Shown here in pieces: positions 20,928-30,153 of a stretch of DNA of 64,000 nt; position 1 is the stretch's first letter; each line of letters begins with the position of its first letter. The notes under the pieces were generated by a model. That model saw only the letters and a program-made list of their open reading frames with translations. It ran no database searches and was not told the origin of the DNA. A program made the position numbers and the translations under genes. The DNA is taken from the NCBI RefSeq assembly GCF_026625645.1, contig NZ_CP113056.1:1554501-1618500 (forward strand), written 5' to 3'. The stretch comes from Ancylobacter sp. SL191. Lineage in GTDB: Bacteria; Pseudomonadota; Alphaproteobacteria; Rhizobiales; Xanthobacteraceae.

Positions 20928-23191
20928 CGCTGACGGCGCCCGGGCCGGCCGCCGGGCAACTGGCGGCCCTGCTCGCCGGGCGCGAGACCTTGCGCGCGCC
21001 GCTGGACGCGGCGGCGGCGGGCTTTTCCGCCCGCCATGGCGACATGGCCGGCGAGATATGGGCGGAGGGGGCGCTGGCGCTGCTCACCGCCAATGCCGGG
21101 GCCGGGGCGCTGCTGGCCTATGCGCGGCTCAGCGAGGCGGGCGACCTCGGCCCGTCCGCCCTTCGTGCCGCGGCCGATGGCGCGGTGCGGGTCTGCCGCG
21201 CGGCCGGCGGGCGGGCGGCCGAAGTTACGCTTGACGCGTTCGCGCGGCTGCTGCCGGCGGGCGAGGCGGTGGATTTCTGGGCCGCCTTCGCCCGCCTTGC
21301 GGAAGGCGCGCCCGATGAGGTCGCGCCCTTCGCGGCGCGGGCCGGGCAGGTGTGGCGGCGGGGTGAGGGCGCTGCCTTCCGGCACTTCGTCGAGACCGGG
21401 CTGAAGGCGGCCGGCCGCAGCGCGGCGCGCCGGCGGGCCTTCTTCACGCTGGACGATCCGCTGGCGCTCGGCCTCGTCGCCCGGCTCGGCGCGGCGCTGG
21501 GCCTTGAGGACATGGACGGCCAGCTGCGCCGCGTGCTGCTGGCGCTGTGGGGCGGGGCGCCGCAGCTTCAGGCCCTGCCACCGCCGCCGCCCGGCACGGC
21601 GCAGCGGGTGAACATCGCCGGCCCGGTGCTGCGCCTGCCCGCCGCCTGGCCGGGGCTCGACGCCAAGGGGGCGCGCCATCTCTATCTCGCCAGCGCGGTG
21701 CATGCCGGGGCGCACCTGTTCTTCGGCAATCCGCGCTTTCAGGTCGGCAAGGACAAGCCGGTGCAGATCGCGCTGGCGACGCTGGTTGAGGATGCGCGCA
21801 TCGAGCATCTCGCCCTGCGGCTCTATCCGGGCCTGCGCCGGCTCTGGGCGCCCTATCACCGGGCGAGCGCCGAGGATGGGCCGACGGTTCACGCGCTGCT
21901 GGCGCGGGTGGCGCGCGGGCTGTTCGATCCGGCCTATCGCGATCCCGACGCGCTGGTGGAGAAGGCGCAGGCGCTGTTCGCCGATGCCGCGGGCCGGCTG
22001 GACGATCCCGCCATCAGCCGCGAGATCGGCACGCGGCTCGCCAATGACGTTAGTCAGCGCCGCCTGCGCTTCGACGCGCGCGGCCATGTCGTCGAGCCGG
22101 CCTATCGCGATGACGGGCTGGGTCTGTGGGATTTTTCGCAGGTCGACCCGGAGGTGACCGCCGAGGTGGAGATGATGGTCGAGGCCGCGCGGCTCGAGCG
22201 GCGCGAGGGTGAGGATGGCAAGCCCGACGCGCCGCCCTCGCCCTCGGCTGGGCGGGCGCGGCCGGTGAGCGCGGCGGCGGAGGGCGTCACGCTCGCCACC
22301 TATCCGGAATGGGACGCGCAGGCCGGCATCGAGCGGCCGGACTGGGTGACGGTCAAGGCCATGGCGCCGGTCGAGGGCGACGCGCGGGCGCTGCGCCGGG
22401 CGCTGGACGAGGCCGCGCCGCTGCGCGCCCGCATCGCCCGGCTGGTCATGGCGGCAAAGCTCGGCCGCCCGAGCCGGCTGACGCGCCAGAGCGAGGGCCA
22501 CGAGCTCGACATTGACGCGGTGATCGCCGAGGCCATCGCCCGCCGGGCGGGTGAGGTGCCGGAGCTGCGGGTGTTCCGCTCGTCCGTGCTCACCCGGCGC
22601 GATCTTGCCGTGCTGGTGCTGATCGACATTTCCCAGTCCACGCGCGATCGCCTCGCCGGCGGGCACAGCGTGCTCGACGTGGAAAAGCTCGCCGTCGCTT
22701 TGCTGGCCGAGGCGCTGGCGGCGCTCGGCGACCGCTTCGCGCTGATGGGCTTCGCCTCGAACGGGCGCGGCGAGGTGCGGGTGCATCCCGTGAAGGGCTT
22801 TCATGAGCCGTGGGAGGCGGAGGGTTTCGCCCGGCTCGCCGGCCTCGGTGCGGGCCTGTCCACAAGGCTCGGCGCCGCGCTGCGCCATGCCGGGGCGGAG
22901 ATCGCCCGCGTTCCCAGCTTCCGCAAGCTGGTGCTGGTGCTCACCGATGGCGAGCCGTCCGACATCGACGCCACCCCCGCCGACCTCGCCGCCGATGCCC
23001 GCCGGGCGGTGCTGTTGCTGCGCGCGCGCGGCATCGACAGTTTCGGCGTGACGCTGGCGCCTGCCGGGGCGGGCAGTGAGGGGCCCAGCGCGGCGGCGAT
23101 CTTCGGCAAGGCGCATGTGCTGCCGATCCATCGCATCGAGGATCTGCCCGCGCGCCTCTCCGACCTCTATTTCCGCCTCGCCCGGCGGTAG
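20915..23191 (+). CDS. cbbO: VWA-domain partner of MoxR ATPase, CbbO type
   Basis: A 758-residue protein with a C-terminal von Willebrand A domain: MIDAS motif D571-I-S573-Q-S575, later TDGEPSD. The N-terminal 500 residues are Ala/Arg-rich helical, as in CbbO/NorD. In the CbbQO activase the VWA domain docks on RuBisCO through the MIDAS metal. The length fits CbbO (about 770) better than NorD (about 630). The ATG at 20915 overlaps the ATPase stop, so the pair is translationally coupled. The client enzyme is not encoded in the window. Confidence 0.85.
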   Translation: MPAVTLTAPGPAAGQLAALLAGRETLRAPLDAAAAGFSARHGDMAGEIWAEGALALLTANAGAGALLAYARLSEAGDLGPSALRAAADGAVRVCRAAGGRAAEVTLDAFARLLPAGEAVDFWAAFARLAEGAPDEVAPFAARAGQVWRRGEGAAFRHFVETGLKAAGRSAARRRAFFTLDDPLALGLVARLGAALGLEDMDGQLRRVLLALWGGAPQLQALPPPPPGTAQRVNIAGPVLRLPAAWPGLDAKGARHLYLASAVHAGAHLFFGNPRFQVGKDKPVQIALATLVEDARIEHLALRLYPGLRRLWAPYHRASAEDGPTVHALLARVARGLFDPAYRDPDALVEKAQALFADAAGRLDDPAISREIGTRLANDVSQRRLRFDARGHVVEPAYRDDGLGLWDFSQVDPEVTAEVEMMVEAARLERREGEDGKPDAPPSPSAGRARPVSAAAEGVTLATYPEWDAQAGIERPDWVTVKAMAPVEGDARALRRALDEAAPLRARIARLVMAAKLGRPSRLTRQSEGHELDIDAVIAEAIARRAGEVPELRVFRSSVLTRRDLAVLVLIDISQSTRDRLAGGHSVLDVEKLAVALLAEALAALGDRFALMGFASNGRGEVRVHPVKGFHEPWEAEGFARLAGLGAGLSTRLGAALRHAGAEIARVPSFRKLVLVLTDGEPSDIDATPADLAADARRAVLLLRARGIDSFGVTLAPAGAGSEGPSAAAIFGKAHVLPIHRIEDLPARLSDLYFRLARR

Positions 23192-23224
23192 GGAGCTGAA
23201 ACGCCGCCCTTCACCCCATGCGCC

Positions 23225-23508
23225 GTCATGCCCGGCCTTGGGCCGGGCATCCATGACTTTGGCGCGCGGCTGCCGCCGGTCGCACCCGGTCCGAAGACGT
23301 GGATGGCCGGGACAAGCCCGGCCATGACGTGGTTTTGGGGGGCGCCGCCTGCGAAAGCTGATGCTGCGGAAAGCGGCGACGCCCGCCACCCTCGCACGCC
23401 GTCATGCCCGGCCTTGGGCCGGGCATCCATGACTTTGGCGCACCCTCGGCCGTTGGTCGCGCGCCCGGTCCGAAGACGTGGATGGCCGGGACTAGACGGC
23501 CATGACGT
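23225..23508. repeat. Two-copy palindromic repeat block
   Basis: Two direct copies (23225-23330 and 23401-23508), each opening with the hairpin ATGCCCGGCCTTGGGCCGGGCAT and closing with GGATGGCCGGGACAAGCCCG-type hairpin and ATGACGT. They fill the gap between convergent cbbO-like and amidase genes. No gene is seen in 23192-23536. Confidence 0.85.
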
Positions 23509-23536
23509 TGTCTCGTGGTGGGAGCCCCCCCGCCCC

Positions 23537-24574
23537 TCACCGATGCGCTGTGTCGGGGTTGGGGATGCCGTCGATCGGGCATTCCTCGGTGCCGACCATC
23601 GGGCGCGTGAAGGATTCCACCATCTCGCGCGTGCCCTCGGGGTCGGCGACCCACTTCTTGTAGAAATCGTAGGGGCAGTCGGCGACGCCCTTGTCGCCGT
23701 CGCCGGAATTGATCATGCCAGTATAGCCGCGATGGACCAGCTTGAAGAGGTGGTTCTCCGACTGCATGTTCTTGCGCGCGTCGCGGATCAGCGAGGTGGA
23801 GAGCGCGGCGTACTGGATGCCGTACTCCTCCTCGCCGCATTCGCCGAGCGTGCGCCCGTCGAAGCCGACGATCGCCGAATGGCCGAAATAGGAATAGACG
23901 CCGTCGAAGCCGGCCGCGTTGGCGACCGCGACATAGGTGTTGTTGGCGAAGGCCATCGCCTTGGACATCAGGATCTGCTGCTCCTTGGCCGGGTACATGT
24001 AACCCTGGCAGCGCACGATCAGCTCGGCCCCCTTCATCGCGCAGTCGCGCCAGATTTCCGGGTAATTGCCGTCATCGCAGATGATGAGCGAGACCTTCAG
24101 CCCCTTCGGGCCTTCCGAGACATAGGTGCAATTGCCGGGATACCAGCCCTCGATCGGCACCCAGGGCATGATCTTGCGGTATTTCTGCACGATCTCACCC
24201 TTGTCGTTCATCAGGATGAGCGTGTTGTAGGGCGCCTTGTTGGGGTGTTCCTCATGGCGCTCGCCGGTGAGCGAGAACACGCCCCACACCTTCGCCTTGC
24301 GGCAGGCCTCCGCGAAGATCTCGGTCTCCTCGCCCGGCACGGTGGCGGCGGTCTCGTACATCTCCTTGGAATCATACATGATTCCGTGGGTCGAATATTC
24401 CGGGAAGATCACCAGATCCATGCCCGGCAGGCCGATCTTCATGCCGACCAGCATGTCGGCGATCTTGCGGGCATTGGCCAGCACCTCGGCCTTGGTGTGC
24501 AGGCGGGGCATCTTGTAGTTCACGACGGCCACGCCGACGGTGTCTTTGCTGCTGGAAACATCGCCGTGCAACAT
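23537..24574 (-). CDS. amiE: Aliphatic amidase
   Basis: A 345-residue nitrilase-superfamily amidase hydrolysing short aliphatic amides (acetamide, propionamide) to acid and ammonia. It tracks Pseudomonas aeruginosa AmiE closely over its whole length: [14 protein letters not shown] at the start, the catalytic Glu in PEYS, Lys in YRKIMPW and Cys in [20 protein letters not shown] precedes the ATG at 24574. A TetR-family gene lies just upstream on the same strand and could regulate it, but the amide-responsive AmiC/AmiR regulators are absent. A formamidase activity would link to formate, but the sequence fits AmiE better than AmiF. Confidence 0.95.
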   Translation of the reverse strand: MLHGDVSSSKDTVGVAVVNYKMPRLHTKAEVLANARKIADMLVGMKIGLPGMDLVIFPEYSTHGIMYDSKEMYETAATVPGEETEIFAEACRKAKVWGVFSLTGERHEEHPNKAPYNTLILMNDKGEIVQKYRKIMPWVPIEGWYPGNCTYVSEGPKGLKVSLIICDDGNYPEIWRDCAMKGAELIVRCQGYMYPAKEQQILMSKAMAFANNTYVAVANAAGFDGVYSYFGHSAIVGFDGRTLGECGEEEYGIQYAALSTSLIRDARKNMQSENHLFKLVHRGYTGMINSGDGDKGVADCPYDFYKKWVADPEGTREMVESFTRPMVGTEECPIDGIPNPDTAHR

Positions 24575-24755
24575 GGTCTTCTCCTCGCGTGAACGCGCAC
24601 GCCGCCGCGCGCGCAAGCGGCGGGGCCATTGCGTCTCAAAGGGTTTAATTGTCGCGGCGGCCGGAGTCGTGATGAAGGGCCATCCGCCGCGCGCCGGCAG
24701 ATTGGCGGCAGGCGGGCGCGGGCGGCAATACGTCGTTCAACGGTGGTGCGCCGGC

Positions 24756-25370
24756 TCAGGCCCCGGCAGTCTCGCGCAGGGCCGCGCGCACGCTCGCGAG
24801 GATTTCGTCGGAGAGCGGGGCGTCCGCCTCCTTCACCGCGCGGGCGAGCGAGACCGCGCCGACCATGGCCGAGACGGTGGCGATGGCTTTGGCGCGGCGC
24901 GCGGCCGGGTCGCTCTCCTCCAGCCGCGCCTCGACCTGCGCGATGCAGGCCTTGAGGCCGGCGGCGAAATCCTGCTGGATATGGGTGTCGTGCCGGGCGA
25001 TCTCGGCGCCGAGGGCGGAGAGCGCGCAGCCCTCGCCCGGCGTGTCGCGGTGGGCGCAGCTCAGATAGCGGTCGAAAATCACCGAGAGGCTCGGCGCCCT
25101 CTGCCATTTGGCGAGGCTCTGGGCGAAGGCTTCCCGGCAGGCGGCGCCGGCGAGTTCGGCCTTGGAGCGGAAATGGCCGTAAAAGGCGCCATGGGTCAGC
25201 CCGCTCGCCTGCATGATCTCGGCGACGCCGACCGCGTCGATGCCGCGCGCGCGAAACAGCCGCGATGCCGCCTGCAGGATCGAACCGTGATGCTCGGCCA
25301 CCTTCGCCTTGCTGACGCGCAAGCGTTCCTCCACCGCAAATTGCCGCCCGCCCCCTTGGCCAGACAGCAT
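24756..25370 (-). CDS. TetR/AcrR-family regulator
   Basis: A 204-residue repressor-type regulator. The N-terminal helix-turn-helix includes AAEHHG-like lead-in, ILQAASRLFRARGIDAVGVAEIMQASGLTHGAFYGHF, and the ligand-binding C-terminal domain follows. It lies between an MFS exporter gene upstream and the amidase downstream on the same strand. Regulators of this group commonly control an adjacent exporter. A perfect palindrome at 25401-25426 is 31 nt before its start. The start choice (ATG 25370) is moderately certain; a GTG about 19 codons downstream is possible. Confidence 0.9.
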   Translation of the reverse strand: MLSGQGGGRQFAVEERLRVSKAKVAEHHGSILQAASRLFRARGIDAVGVAEIMQASGLTHGAFYGHFRSKAELAGAACREAFAQSLAKWQRAPSLSVIFDRYLSCAHRDTPGEGCALSALGAEIARHDTHIQQDFAAGLKACIAQVEARLEESDPAARRAKAIATVSAMVGAVSLARAVKEADAPLSDEILASVRAALRETAGA

Positions 25371-25400
25371 GATTTGGCGGCGAAGCAAATCAGAAACAAC

Positions 25401-25426
25401 ACGGACCGGTGGTCGCACCGGTCCGT
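25401..25426. promoter_or_regulatory. Perfect 11-bp inverted repeat upstream of tetR
   Basis: ACGGACCGGTG is mirrored as CACCGGTCCGT around a 4-nt loop. It lies between the MFS stop and the tetR start. It could be the exporter's terminator (modestly T-rich after it on the minus strand) or a TetR operator. Confidence 0.5.
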
Positions 25427-25466
25427 CGCAGGTTTTCGCGCTATGTGCCGCTAGGGCAGACGGCCC

Positions 25467-26648
25467 TCAGGCGGGGCAGGCCGCCAGACGGGCGCGGCGG
25501 TCGAGCGCGCCGCTCCACAGGGTGAGCAGGAGCGCGCCGCCCACCAGCAGCGCCCCGACCCAGGGCGTCGCCCCGAGGCCGAGCGGGGAGGCGACGACGC
25601 GCCCGCCCACCCAGGCGCCGACCGCAATGCCGAGATTGAACGCGGCGATGTTGAGCGCGGAGGCGACATCCACCGCGCCGGGCCGGTAGCGGCCGGCGAG
25701 CTCAACCACATAGATCTGCAGGCCGGGCACATTGGCGAAGGACAGGAAGCCGAGCGCCGCGAGCGTGGGCAGCGCCAGCCAGGGCGAGACGGCGGTGAAC
25801 GCGAACAGCGCCAGCACGCCGGCCTGCGCCAGGAACAGCACGGTGAGCGCCTTCACCGGATCACGGTCGGCAATGCGCCCGCCGACGAGATTGCCCGCCG
25901 CGATGGCGAGGCCGTAGAGCACGAGGATCAGGCTGACGCTGGCGCTGGAGAAGCCGGTGATGTGCTCGAGGATGACGGCAAGATAGGTGAAGGCGACGAA
26001 GGTGCCGCCATAGCCCAGCGCCGTCATGCCATAGACGATGAGCAGGCGCCCCGAGCCGAGCACGCGCAGCTGCTCGATCAGCCGGGCGGGTTCGGCGCGC
26101 GACAGGGTGTTCGGCAGCAGCGCGGCGATGGCGAGAAAGGCGATGACGCCGAGCCCCGCGACCGCCCAGAAGGTGGCGCGCCAGCCAAAGCTCTGGCCGA
26201 TGAAGGTGCCGAGCGGCACGCCGGTGACGATGGCGACGGTGAGGCCCATGAACATCAGTGCGATGGCCGAGGCCCGCCGGTCCGCCGGCACGAGATCGGC
26301 GGCGATGGTGGCACCAACCGAGAAGAACACGCCATGGGCGAAGGCGGAGACGACGCGGGCGACAAGCAGCGTCTCGTAACCGGGGCTCAGCGCTGCCGCC
26401 GAATTGCCGATGACGAACAGCGCCATCAACCCGAGCAGCAGCGGCTTACGCGGCACGCGGCCGGTCAGCGCGGTGAGGACCGGCGCGCCGAAGGTGACGC
26501 CGAGCGCATAGACGCTGACGATCAGCCCGGCGCGCGGCAGGTCGATGGCAAGATCGGCGGCGACGGTGGGCAGCAGGCCGACAATGACGAATTCGGTGGT
26601 GCCGATCGCATAGGCGGCGATGGTGAGGGCGAACAAGGCAAGGGGCAT
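25467..26648 (-). CDS. MFS exporter (DHA1/AraJ-like)
   Basis: A 393-residue major facilitator with twelve hydrophobic segments. The first (ALFALTIAAYAIGTTEFVIVGL) and the following loop VPRKPLLLG resemble the sugar-efflux/arabinose-polymer exporters AraJ and YdhP. A large drug or sugar export role is a family inference only. The ATG at 26648 follows GAGACC on the minus strand. It is divergent from the LysR gene at 26812, which is probably its regulator. Confidence 0.9.
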   Translation of the reverse strand: MPLALFALTIAAYAIGTTEFVIVGLLPTVAADLAIDLPRAGLIVSVYALGVTFGAPVLTALTGRVPRKPLLLGLMALFVIGNSAAALSPGYETLLVARVVSAFAHGVFFSVGATIAADLVPADRRASAIALMFMGLTVAIVTGVPLGTFIGQSFGWRATFWAVAGLGVIAFLAIAALLPNTLSRAEPARLIEQLRVLGSGRLLIVYGMTALGYGGTFVAFTYLAVILEHITGFSSASVSLILVLYGLAIAAGNLVGGRIADRDPVKALTVLFLAQAGVLALFAFTAVSPWLALPTLAALGFLSFANVPGLQIYVVELAGRYRPGAVDVASALNIAAFNLGIAVGAWVGGRVVASPLGLGATPWVGALLVGGALLLTLWSGALDRRARLAACPA

Positions 26649-26811
26649 CAAGGGTCTCCGGCGCCGCCGACAGCACGGGTTGCAGCCCCGGCAAGGGTTG
26701 CGGCGCGAACAGGGGGTTGGAAGCACTATGCGGGCCAGCCCCTTGCGCGATAAGCCGCGATGTCGGACCAAGGACTGTGAATTGAATTCATAGACGGTGA
26801 TGAGCGGGCGA

Positions 26812-27708
26812 ATGGATAATCGCGCGGGCGAGATGCAGGTGCTGGTCGAGGTGGTCGAGCGCGGCAGCTTCTCCGCCGCCGGGCGCCGGCTCGGCCTCTC
26901 GCCTTCCGCCGTCAGCAAGCTGGTGACGCGGCTGGAGGAGCGGCTTGGCACCCGCCTGCTGGTGCGCTCGACCCGCGTGGTGACGCTCACCCCGGAGGGC
27001 GAGGCCTATGCGGCGCGGGCCCGGCGCATTCTCGGCGAGATCGATGAGGCGGAGCGCGTGGTCTCCGCCGGCGCCGCCGCCACGCCGCGCGGGCGGCTGC
27101 GGGTGAGCGCGACGGTGGGCTTCGGCGAGCGCTGCCTCGTGCCGCTGGTGCCGGAATTTCTCGGGCGCTACCCGCAGGTGCAACTGGACCTGTCACTGAC
27201 CGACGAGGTGATCGATCTGGTGGCGGAGCGCGCCGACATCGCGCTGCGCGCCGGGCCGATGCGCGATTCCACGCTGATGGCGCGCAAGGTGCTGGAGAGC
27301 CGGCGCGTCATCGTCGCCGCGCCGTCCTATCTGGCGCGGCACGGTACGCCGCGCACCCCGCAGGAACTCACCACGCATAATTGCCTGCGCTTCAATTTCC
27401 GCCGCTCCATGGATGACTGGCCGTTCCGCGACCCGTCGAGCGGGGAGAGCTACGCGCTCACCGTCACCGGCAATCTCGAAGGCAATAGCGGCGCCATGGT
27501 GCACCGCCTCGCGTTGGACGGGCTGGGCCTTGCCCGCATCGCCCGCTATGTGGCGGAGGCGGACATCGCGGCCGGGCGGCTGGTGCCGGTGCTGGAGGCG
27601 TTCAACGCCGGCGACATCGAGTTGCTGCACGCGGTGTTCGTGGGGCACGATTATCTCGCCGCCCGCATCCGCGCCTTCGTCGATTTTCTCAGCGCGCGGA
27701 TCGGCTGA
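26812..27708 (+). CDS. LysR-family regulator
   Basis: A 298-residue LysR-type regulator of the CrgA/PA2758 group: residues 1-60 hold the winged helix ([27 protein letters not shown]), then a substrate-binding fold with [19 protein letters not shown]. Start codons at 26800 and 26812 are both possible; 26812 gives the usual MDxxxEMQ opening of the group. The divergent MFS exporter, 163 nt away, is the likely target. Confidence 0.88.
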   Translation: MDNRAGEMQVLVEVVERGSFSAAGRRLGLSPSAVSKLVTRLEERLGTRLLVRSTRVVTLTPEGEAYAARARRILGEIDEAERVVSAGAAATPRGRLRVSATVGFGERCLVPLVPEFLGRYPQVQLDLSLTDEVIDLVAERADIALRAGPMRDSTLMARKVLESRRVIVAAPSYLARHGTPRTPQELTTHNCLRFNFRRSMDDWPFRDPSSGESYALTVTGNLEGNSGAMVHRLALDGLGLARIARYVAEADIAAGRLVPVLEAFNAGDIELLHAVFVGHDYLAARIRAFVDFLSARIG

Positions 27709-27713
27709 ACGCT

Positions 27714-28777
27714 TTAGCGCACGGTGATGCCCGGCGCGCCCGCAATGGCCTGCCCGATGATCGCCGCGCGGGAGAAGCCTTCGGCCCGGATCTGCGCGAG
27801 AAGGCGCGGGGCGGCCGAGGCTGCGCAGGCGACGAGCAGGCCGCCGGCGGTCTGCGGGTCGGTGAGCAGATGGCGCTGCGCCTCCGGCAGATCGGCCGGC
27901 AGGGTGACTCCTCGCCATAGCTCGCCCAGTTGCGGTGCGAGGCGCCGGTGACGAAGCCGGCCTGGGCCAGCGCGGGGGCCTCATCGAGGAAGGGCAGGGC
28001 GTCCATCTCGATCTCCAGCCGCAGCCCGGCGCCGCGCGCCACTTCCAGCCCATGGCCGAGAATGCCGAAGCCGGTCACATCGGTGACGGCGTGGACATCG
28101 CTGTCCCTGCCGAGCGCCGTGCCGACCTTGTTGAGCTGGGTCATCGCGCCGACCATCTCGGCATAGGCGGCCGGCGACAGCGCCTCCTTCTTGAAGGCGG
28201 CGGAATAGATGCCGACGCCGAGCGGCTTGGTCAGGATCAGCGCGTCGCCCGGCTGCGCCGTGCTGTTGCGGCGGATGTGCGAGGGGTGGGCGGTGCCGAT
28301 GACGGCGAGGCCATAGATCGGCTCGGGGGAATCGATGGAATGCCCGCCGGCGATGGGGATGCCGGCCTCGGTGGCGATGGAGGCGCCGCCCTTGAGGATC
28401 TCGCGCACCAGCGCCGGGTCGAGCTTGCCGAGCGGCATGCCGAGGATGGCCAGCGCCAGCAGCGGCTTGCCGCCCATGGCGTAGACGTCGGAGATCGCGT
28501 TGGTCGCGGCGATGCGGCCGAAGGTGAAGGGGTCGTCCACCATCGGCATGAAGAAGTCGGTGGTGGCGATGAGGCAGGTCTCCTCATCGAGCTGCCACAC
28601 CGCCGCGTCGTCGCCGGTCTCGGTGCCGACGAGGAGCCGGGTGAACGCCCCCGCCGCCGGCTGTTCGGCCAGCAATTCGCGCAGCACCGAGGGCGCCAGC
28701 TTGCAGCCACAGCCCCCTCCATGGGCGAGGCTGGTGAGGCGGAACGGGGCGGGGGTGTCGGTCGGCTTGTCGAGCAT
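27714..28777 (-). pseudogene. selD: selD, selenophosphate synthetase, with apparent frameshift
   Basis: SelD makes selenophosphate from selenide and ATP for tRNA-Sec charging. Residues 1-287 are clearly Sel[10 protein letters not shown] with the catalytic Cys23 and Lys26 (Cys17/Lys20 in E. coli), [20 protein letters not shown] and [14 protein letters not shown]. After NWASYGE the frame runs into an Arg/Pro/Ser-rich tail ending at 27689. The missing end, with [24 protein letters not shown] and a TAA at 27714-27716, continues in another frame. One base is missing near 27905-27914. It is either a sequencing error, a real mutation that would abolish selenoprotein synthesis, or recoding (no slippery site seen). 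Confidence 0.85.
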
Positions 28778-28796
28778 GTCGTCTACCTCTGCAAGG

Positions 28797-28994
28797 CGTC
28801 ATCCCGGATGGCCGAAGGCCGATCCGGGATCGCATGAAATTGGCGAGCGATCCCGGCTCTACGGCTTCGCCCGCTCCACATGATCGCCGTCATGCCCGGC
28901 CTTGGGCCGGGCATCCACGACTTGGGCACGGGCAAGTCAGAAGGCGTGGATGGCCGGGCTGATCCCCGGATCAAGTCCGGGGACGGCCATGACG
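28797..28994. repeat. Composite palindromic repeat block
   Basis: GTCATCCCGGATGGCCGAAGG with GATCCGGGATC, then ATGCCCGGCCTTGGGCCGGGC, then GGATCAAGTCCGGGGACGG; three palindrome types in one 200-bp gap upstream of selD. Confidence 0.8.
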
Positions 28995-29010
28995 TCGCGC
29001 AAACGCACGC

Positions 29011-30153
29011 TCACACCGCGATCTCGCTGGCCTTGATGGTGTAGCGGAAGGCGTCCGGGTCGAGGCAGTCCTGGCGGAGGCTCGCGACTTCCGCCTGCGG
29101 GTACATGAGGAAGCCGAGCTTGGGGCCGGAGGAGCCGGGCAAGGCGATGTCGTGGCCGTCATTATAGGCGAGCCAGTTGCCCTCCCACGACCCGAACAGC
29201 GCCTTGCGGGCGGCGATGACCTTGGCATCGTCCATGGCGTTCTTGCCCGGCGGCTCCTCCAGCACGACCTTGCGCACATCCGCCGGATCGGTGGCGATCC
29301 AGCCGAAGCCGTCCAGCCATACCTCGGCGCGGCAGTGCTGCGCCTTCGAGATGGTCGGCGAATTGGCGCCGAGGCTCTTGTAACCGAAGGCGGAGGGGGC
29401 GACGCGGATGCCATAGATGTCGCGGGCGGGAATGCCGGCGGCGCGGTTGAGGCCGACGAACAGCGCGTTGAGATCGGCACATTTGCCGCCGAGATTGCCG
29501 CTGGTCAGCAGCGCGGCGATGTCGCCCGTGCCGCAGCCGCGCGTGGCGGCGTTGCGGTAGGTGTTCTCGACCACCCATTCATAGATGGCGCGGGACTTTT
29601 CGAGATCGCTCGCCTTGCCGGCGGTGATCGTGTCGGCGGTCGTTTTGACGATGCCGTCGGTCGGGATGAGGTCGGTCGCCTTGAGGAACAGCGCGCGCTC
29701 TTGCGCCGTCAGCGGCGTGACGGTGCCGGGCTTGGAGAGGTCGGTGGCGCGGTCGCGGGTGGCGAAGGTGGAGACGATCTCGACCTTGGGCGCGGTCTCG
29801 CCGGCGGCCCAGACGAGGTGCAGCATGTCGCTGCCGTAATGGGGATCCTTCACCACGGTGGCGCTGGCGGCGTTGGTGGTCCAGCGGTTCGCGCCGGGCT
29901 TGAACCAGTCGGCGGCGCTGTAGGCGGGCAGCGGCACCCAGGCCTGGGCGGGGCCCGCCTTGCCGTCGAGCGGGGCGACGTCGAGCGTCGTCACCACCTC
30001 GAATTGCCGCCATTTACCGGGCGAGGGGGCGAAAATGGCGGCGCCCGCCGCAGCGCCAGCGGTCGCGGCGCTTTGAGCGAAGGCGTGGGCGGGAAGCGTG
30101 GTCGCGGCGGCGAGCGCGGCGCCGCATTTCAGGAAATCACGACGGCTGGTCAT
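29011..30153 (-). CDS. Tat-exported transglutaminase-like protein
   Basis: A 380-residue protein with a twin-arginine signal (TSRRDFLKCGAALAA, cleaved near AHAFAQ). A transglutaminase-like cysteine-protease core lies in the middle: nucleophile in GGKCADLN (about 247-254), His in QHCRAEVWLDGFGW and Asp in DPAD. It would act in the periplasm; the substrate is unknown. Its ATG lies inside the end of the upstream thioredoxin gene, so the two are coupled. They are divergent from fdnG, which also has a Tat signal, but a role in formate dehydrogenase assembly is only a contextual guess. Confidence 0.85.
   Translation of the reverse strand: MTSRRDFLKCGAALAAATTLPAHAFAQSAATAGAAAGAAIFAPSPGKWRQFEVVTTLDVAPLDGKAGPAQAWVPLPAYSAADWFKPGANRWTTNAASATVVKDPHYGSDMLHLVWAAGETAPKVEIVSTFATRDRATDLSKPGTVTPLTAQERALFLKATDLIPTDGIVKTTADTITAGKASDLEKSRAIYEWVVENTYRNAATRGCGTGDIAALLTSGNLGGKCADLNALFVGLNRAAGIPARDIYGIRVAPSAFGYKSLGANSPTISKAQHCRAEVWLDGFGWIATDPADVRKVVLEEPPGKNAMDDAKVIAARKALFGSWEGNWLAYNDGHDIALPGSSGPKLGFLMYPQAEVASLRQDCLDPDAFRYTIKASEIAV

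Noticed and set aside
20106..23191. NorQ/NorD of nitric oxide reductase
   Set aside because: The VWA protein is 758 residues, nearer to CbbO than NorD, and no nor genes are adjacent. Not excluded.
20645..23389. Minus-strand ORF of 914 codons opposite cbbO
   Set aside because: Antisense shadow with Arg/Gly/His-rich composition; the plus strand has a clear VWA domain.
23225..23508. CRISPR-like direct repeats
   Set aside because: Only two copies of about 106 bp, each with internal hairpins, and no cas genes; fits a palindromic repeat family.
23537..24574. Formamidase (AmiF), as a formate source for the dehydrogenases
   Set aside because: Sequence follows AmiE through start, YRKIMPW and the catalytic Cys region; formamide use cannot be claimed.
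27905..27914. Programmed frameshifting in selD
   Set aside because: No slippery heptamer or clear stimulatory structure is visible; a one-base indel is simpler.
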